In this document: positions 33,931 through 36,468 of the stretch, one piece after another | Numbering within the stretch: the stretch's first letter is position 1 | How the letters are laid out: each line of letters starts with the position of its first letter | DNA from: an uncultured Ruminococcus sp. | GTDB taxonomy: Bacteria; Bacillota; Clostridia; Oscillospirales; Acutalibacteraceae | Direction: 5' to 3' | Assembly (NCBI GenBank): GCA_902778175.1 | Contig: CACYWT010000010.1 | Span: forward strand, 1 to 36,468 | DNA: 36,468 nt | Program-made: the position numbers and the translations under genes | Notes under the pieces: generated by a model | What the model saw: only the letters and a program-made list of their open reading frames with translations | What the model was told of the DNA's origin: nothing | Databases searched by the model: none

Positions 33931-34019
33931 CAGTTTTCTCCTCTCGTGTAAAATAACGATCATATATAATATAGCATATAATCAAAGAAAAATAAACCCG
34001 CTCCGTCAGAAATAAAAAA

Positions 34020-34041
34020 CCGCAGAGATCTCTCTCTGCGG
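34020..34041 (-). terminator. Terminator after cpsD-type kinase gene
   Basis: Perfect 9-bp stem CCGCAGAGA/TCTCTGCGG with a 4-nt loop, followed on the minus strand by TTTTTT. Confidence 0.92.
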
Positions 34042-34047
34042 CGATGA

Positions 34048-34818
34048 TTATTTGTCTTTTGATCCCGATGAGGAACTTCCCGAACTTGAATAGGTGTAGT
34101 AATCGTAATAATTGTAGCGTGAATATTTGGAATAGGAGCCTGATGATTTTGCACTGTAAGTACTGTAAATAGCTCCTAAGATCTTTACACCTGCGGATTC
34201 AAGGTTCTTCTTAGCCTGAACGACTATACCCTTATCGGTAGAGTTATGCTTGATAACAAATACTGCGCCGTCCATATATTTTCCGAGCGCGGCAGCGTCT
34301 GTTACAAGGAATACGGGAGGCGTATCGTAGATAACATAGTCGAACTGTTCCTCAAGCTCTGAAATAAGCTTTTTCATATTGGAGCTGGAAAGAAGCTCTG
34401 AGGGGTTCGGCGGGATAGAACCTGCAAGCAGGATGCTCATCTTTGTACCGCTTACCTTATGGAGAACAGAACTAAGCTCAACCTGTCCCTTGAGTACATT
34501 GGTAAGACCATAGGAATTCTTGTTTGATGCGATATAACGGTGAACCGTAGGTCTTCTGAGGTCGCACTCAACAAGACAAACGCTCTTGTTATAACCTGAA
34601 AGGGTAAGAGCAAGGTTTACGGAAATATTGGTTTTTCCCTCATTAGCAAGAGTAGAAGTTATCATGATATTCTTACACTTCTGTGTTGCTCTGAGGAACT
34701 CGATATTTGTACACAGCATCTTATATGCCTCGACATAATTGAACGGAGCATTTGGATCGGCTATGCTGCATAAGCTTTTTACAACGGGCTTGTCCTTTTT
34801 TGATTTCAAATTAAACAT
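34048..34818 (-). CDS. CpsD/CapB-family bacterial tyrosine kinase
   Basis: The 256-residue cytoplasmic BY-kinase starts at ATG 34818, ten bases after AAAGGAG and inside the end of the preceding gene. Walker A is STLANEGKTNISVN, Walker A' is VECDLRRPTVHRY and Walker B is YVIYDTPPVFLVTDA. The C-terminus has a cluster of about eight Tyr within Ser/Gly-rich sequence (SKYSRYNYYDYYTYS), the autophosphorylation tail. BY-kinases of this kind control polysaccharide assembly through cycles of tail phosphorylation and need the membrane partner encoded just upstream. The matching phosphatase and polymerase genes are not in the window. Confidence 0.93.
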   Translation of the reverse strand: MFNLKSKKDKPVVKSLCSIADPNAPFNYVEAYKMLCTNIEFLRATQKCKNIMITSTLANEGKTNISVNLALTLSGYNKSVCLVECDLRRPTVHRYIASNKNSYGLTNVLKGQVELSSVLHKVSGTKMSILLAGSIPPNPSELLSSSNMKKLISELEEQFDYVIYDTPPVFLVTDAAALGKYMDGAVFVIKHNSTDKGIVVQAKKNLESAGVKILGAIYSTYSAKSSGSYSKYSRYNYYDYYTYSSSGSSSSGSKDK

Positions 34819-35596
34819 TCTTATTAAACTCCTTTGTGTCAACGGCAGGTATCAGACCAAGAAGCGGTATACCGAGTGTATTGGTGATATCGTCCTCTGT
34901 CTTGAACGTATTATTCGTAAATTCGCGGATAAAGATGATCGCAAGAGTAAGAACCAAACCGATCAGCGCGCCTATAATTGCATTTTTCGTTGCATTGGGG
35001 CTGACGGGTTTACCGTTATTATCTATCTTTGCAGGCTGTATGATATTAACCGAACCTGCCTCGACCTTATCCTTGATAATATCGGGGGCACGGGAAACAA
35101 TACTTTCTATCAGGGCTTTTGCATATGAAGCATCAACATTATTGATGCTTATTCTTATAACCTGAGTGTTATCCACGCTGGAAACATTAAGGGAATTTCT
35201 CAGTTTTTCATAGGTCATTGTACTGTGCTGAGAAAAACTACCGATCAGCTTTTCATCACCAATAACCGGATCCAACACTGATGCGGATTTAATAATGATC
35301 GAATATACATCGGCAAGACTCTGAGCCGCAGTAATATCGGTATTATTGATAACCTTTGTATTTTCGTTCTTATTATTAACGATCATAACCGAATAGGCTG
35401 AATACTGTTTTTTGATAAACAGCTTTGAATACGCGAAGAAGCCTGCTGCAAAGATTGCCGTCACGAGGATCAGCGGCAGAATATTTTTCTTGAGTATACC
35501 AAGAATGACCCGCAGATCAATTTCGTTTCCTGAAGACGATTCTTCCGTTGTCCCGACAGAAGGTACCGCAGCAATCTGTTCTGTAGTTTCTTCCAC
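34811..35596 (-). CDS. Wzz/CpsC-family chain-length regulator and kinase activator
   Basis: The 261-residue protein starts with GTG at 35596, preceded by AGGGAG. It has transmembrane helices at about 38-58 (ILPLILVTAIFAAGFFAYSK) and about 208-227 (AIIGALIGLVLTLAIIFI), with an external domain between them typical of Wzz/YveK proteins and the pre-helix segment KIDNNGKPVSPNATKN. The cytoplasmic C-terminus (TNTLGIPLLGLIPAVDTKEF) is the type that activates BY-kinases. It is followed with an 8-bp overlap by the kinase gene. A perfect vegetative promoter lies upstream (35663-35691). Confidence 0.9.
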   Translation of the reverse strand: MEETTEQIAAVPSVGTTEESSSGNEIDLRVILGILKKNILPLILVTAIFAAGFFAYSKLFIKKQYSAYSVMIVNNKNENTKVINNTDITAAQSLADVYSIIIKSASVLDPVIGDEKLIGSFSQHSTMTYEKLRNSLNVSSVDNTQVIRISINNVDASYAKALIESIVSRAPDIIKDKVEAGSVNIIQPAKIDNNGKPVSPNATKNAIIGALIGLVLTLAIIFIREFTNNTFKTEDDITNTLGIPLLGLIPAVDTKEFNKNV

Positions 35597-35662
35597 ACAA
35601 TCAACTCCCTGTTCTATAGTATTTCACCGGTAAAACCGGACTCTGCATTTTCATACCTTAAC

Positions 35663-35691
35663 ATTATATCATCTATAAATTACCTTGTCAA
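35663..35691 (-). promoter_or_regulatory. Promoter for cpsC/cpsD-type pair
   Basis: On the minus strand TTGACA (35686-35691), 17 bp, TATAAT (35663-35668): full consensus, 67 bp upstream of the GTG start. Confidence 0.88.
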
Positions 35692-35798
35692 TTGAGTTTT
35701 ATAGCAATAAAAGTCAAAAAACTCTATATATTTATGTATATTTTTTTCATCGGCGGAATGTCTGCGCTCACACAGTTAACTGAAACACAAAAGAAAAA

Positions 35799-35842
35799 AG
35801 AGCTGTCGCACAAAGATAAAATAAAAGCTTTGCGGCAGCTCT
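35799..35842. repeat. Long hairpin, possible bidirectional terminator
   Basis: AGAGCTGTCGCACAAAG (35799-35815) pairs with CTTTGCGGCAGCTCT (35828-35842), with a two-base bulge. T-rich sequence flanks it on both strands (TTTTTTC on the minus strand, TTATTTTT on the plus strand). It lies between the cpsC-type promoter and the four-helix-bundle gene; the rest of this roughly 400-bp gap holds repeats but no convincing gene. Confidence 0.6.
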
Positions 35843-35847
35843 GTTAT

Positions 35848-35878
35848 TTTTCAGTATTCATAAAGAAAATCCCGACAA
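35848..35878 (+). repeat. Direct repeat flanking the four-helix-bundle gene, left copy
   Basis: TTTTCAGTATTCAT(AA)AGAAAATCC(C)GACA. It matches 36437-36467 in 27 of 31 positions. Confidence 0.8.
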
Positions 35879-35914
35879 ATCAAATGCAATCAAAAAATGA
35901 ATAATACAAAGCAA

Positions 35915-35944
35915 AAAATCCTGGCACTTTCGTGTCAGGATTTT
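35915..35944 (-). terminator. Terminator after four-helix-bundle gene, part of a repeated motif
   Basis: AAAATCCTGGCAC/GTGTCAGGATTTT, a 13-bp stem with one G-U pair and loop TTTC; on the minus strand a six-T run overlaps and follows the stem. Its right half (35931-35944) is the exact reverse complement of the last 14 bases of the window. Confidence 0.75.
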
Positions 35945-36009
35945 CGCTTTGTCAACAGAGTATAAAAAAGATATTTTTGTTAACCCCTGTCGGGCTCGAA
36001 CTCCTACAA

Positions 36010-36366
36010 TTAGTTTTGTCTTTCTTTCGCAGTATTAATAGATGCTATAAGAATTTTTTTGATTTCCAGACAATCTTTCAATAAAGATGAAGCCATACTT
36101 TCATCCAGATAGTCTGATTTTTTCAAAATATGAAGCCAGTATTCAGTTTCAGCAGTTTCTTTAAGAGCAATATGCATTTTTGCAATAAAATCCGCTTTAC
36201 TATTACCATACTGGGCTTCGTTAATATTTGCTCCTATTGAAGTACCGCTTCTCAGAATTTGTTTTGATAGTACGGATTCATGTTTTGTTTTTAATAAGTA
36301 TCGGTGAAGCTTTACAATTCGAGCACCAAAGTCTATGGATTTTTCGATCAATATGTTTTCTTTCAT
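36010..36366 (-). CDS. Four-helix-bundle protein (S23/IVS/Avd-type, TIGR02436 family)
   Basis: The 118-residue all-helical basic protein shows the family signature RSGTSIGANINEAQYGNSKADF, followed by KMHIALKETAETEYWLHIL. Members are encoded in 23S rRNA intervening sequences, beside diversity-generating retroelements (Avd), or alone. The start is set at ATG 36366; a TTG at 36378 is in frame but less likely. No rRNA, reverse transcriptase or variable-repeat gene lies nearby, so this is a stand-alone copy of unknown role. The gene is markedly AT-rich and bounded by repeats (35848-35878 and 36437-36467), which suggests horizontal spread. Confidence 0.85.
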   Translation of the reverse strand: MKENILIEKSIDFGARIVKLHRYLLKTKHESVLSKQILRSGTSIGANINEAQYGNSKADFIAKMHIALKETAETEYWLHILKKSDYLDESMASSLLKDCLEIKKILIASINTAKERQN

Positions 36367-36382
36367 AATTATCACCAACTGA

Positions 36383-36411
36383 ATTATATCAGAAAACTAT
36401 CGGATACACAA
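36383..36411 (-). promoter_or_regulatory. Promoter for four-helix-bundle gene
   Basis: On the minus strand TTGTGT (36406-36411), 17 bp, TATAAT (36383-36388), 16 bp before the ATG at 36366, so the leader would be very short. Confidence 0.55.
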
Positions 36412-36436
36412 CCATTATTAATTTTTAAGTCTTAAG

Positions 36437-36467
36437 TTTTCAGTATTCATTTAGAAAATCCTGACAC
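36437..36467 (+). repeat. Direct repeat flanking the four-helix-bundle gene, right copy
   Basis: TTTTCAGTATTCAT(TT)AGAAAATCC(T)GACA. It is the partner of 35848-35878. The sequence AAAATCCTGACACG (36455-36468) is also the start of the inverted form of the hairpin at 35915-35944 and is cut by the window edge. Confidence 0.8.
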
Positions 36468-36468
36468 G

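Noticed and set aside
35692-35904. Plus-strand 70-codon frame upstream of the four-helix gene
   Set aside because: It overlaps a promoter and a long hairpin, lacks a ribosome site and consists of low-complexity Lys-rich sequence.
35978-36008. tRNA-3'-end-like sequence (minus strand GTAGGAGTTCGAGCCCGACA) next to the four-helix-bundle gene
   Set aside because: It has a TTCGA loop, but the five bases on either side do not pair as a T-stem and there is no upstream tRNA body or CCA; at most a degenerate attachment-site remnant.

Overview
The window looks like a chromosomal segment of a Gram-positive anaerobe of the Clostridia, most likely an Oscillospiraceae/Ruminococcus-type genome. The reasons are the moderately low GC, strong AGGAGG-type ribosome sites, TTGACA-17-TATAAT promoters, a tryptophan T-box leader, a SigH-like sigma factor, Big_2 surface protein and a CpsC/CpsD-type kinase pair. 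The genus is inferred from style, not proven. No rRNA, tRNA or CRISPR array was found.

Region 1 (1-7260) is accessory. It holds a RepA-like AAA ATPase gene broken by a 47-bp tandem duplication, an excisionase-like HTH gene, a divergently transcribed DUF6076-like gene, and a four-gene minus-strand operon (positions 5981 to 2560). That operon encodes a 520-aa protein with glycine-zipper membrane segments, a TerB-like protein, a second glycine-zipper protein and a small CxxCxxCC (YkgJ-type) protein. A WYL-domain regulator lies directly upstream, and a perfect 15-bp palindrome covers the -10 of the operon promoter. This operon with its regulator is the best candidate in the window for an undescribed stress or anti-phage system.

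Region 2 (7289-22560) is mostly housekeeping: greA-lysS, a small unknown gene, a zinc-ribbon gene, a SigH-like sigma factor, comM/yifB, a secreted Big_2 repeat protein, glgA, a zinc-ribbon membrane protein coupled to a protein with two TPM-like repeats, serC-serA, a TPR protein and a small Cys-rich protein. Nearly every transcription unit has a recognisable promoter and hairpin terminator.

Region 3 (22704-29725) is a complete trpEGDCFBA operon in the usual Firmicute order. It is controlled by a T-box riboswitch with a UGG specifier. Most junctions overlap (ATGA/TAATG), so translation is probably coupled. A roughly 207-bp terminal-inverted-repeat element sits between trpA and the operon's terminator, and its left inverted repeat contains the trpA stop codon. 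TrpA carries Glu where the catalytic Asp60 of the E. coli enzyme is expected. The nearby serCA genes encode two serine-pathway enzymes, and serine is a TrpB substrate.

Region 4 (29766-36468) holds a minus-strand operon for an LnrLMN-type ABC exporter plus a 41-codon ORF and an alpha/beta hydrolase. It is followed by a CpsC/CpsD polysaccharide co-polymerase and tyrosine-kinase pair with no other capsule genes in view, and a four-helix-bundle (S23/IVS/Avd-type) gene flanked by repeated sequence that runs into the window end.
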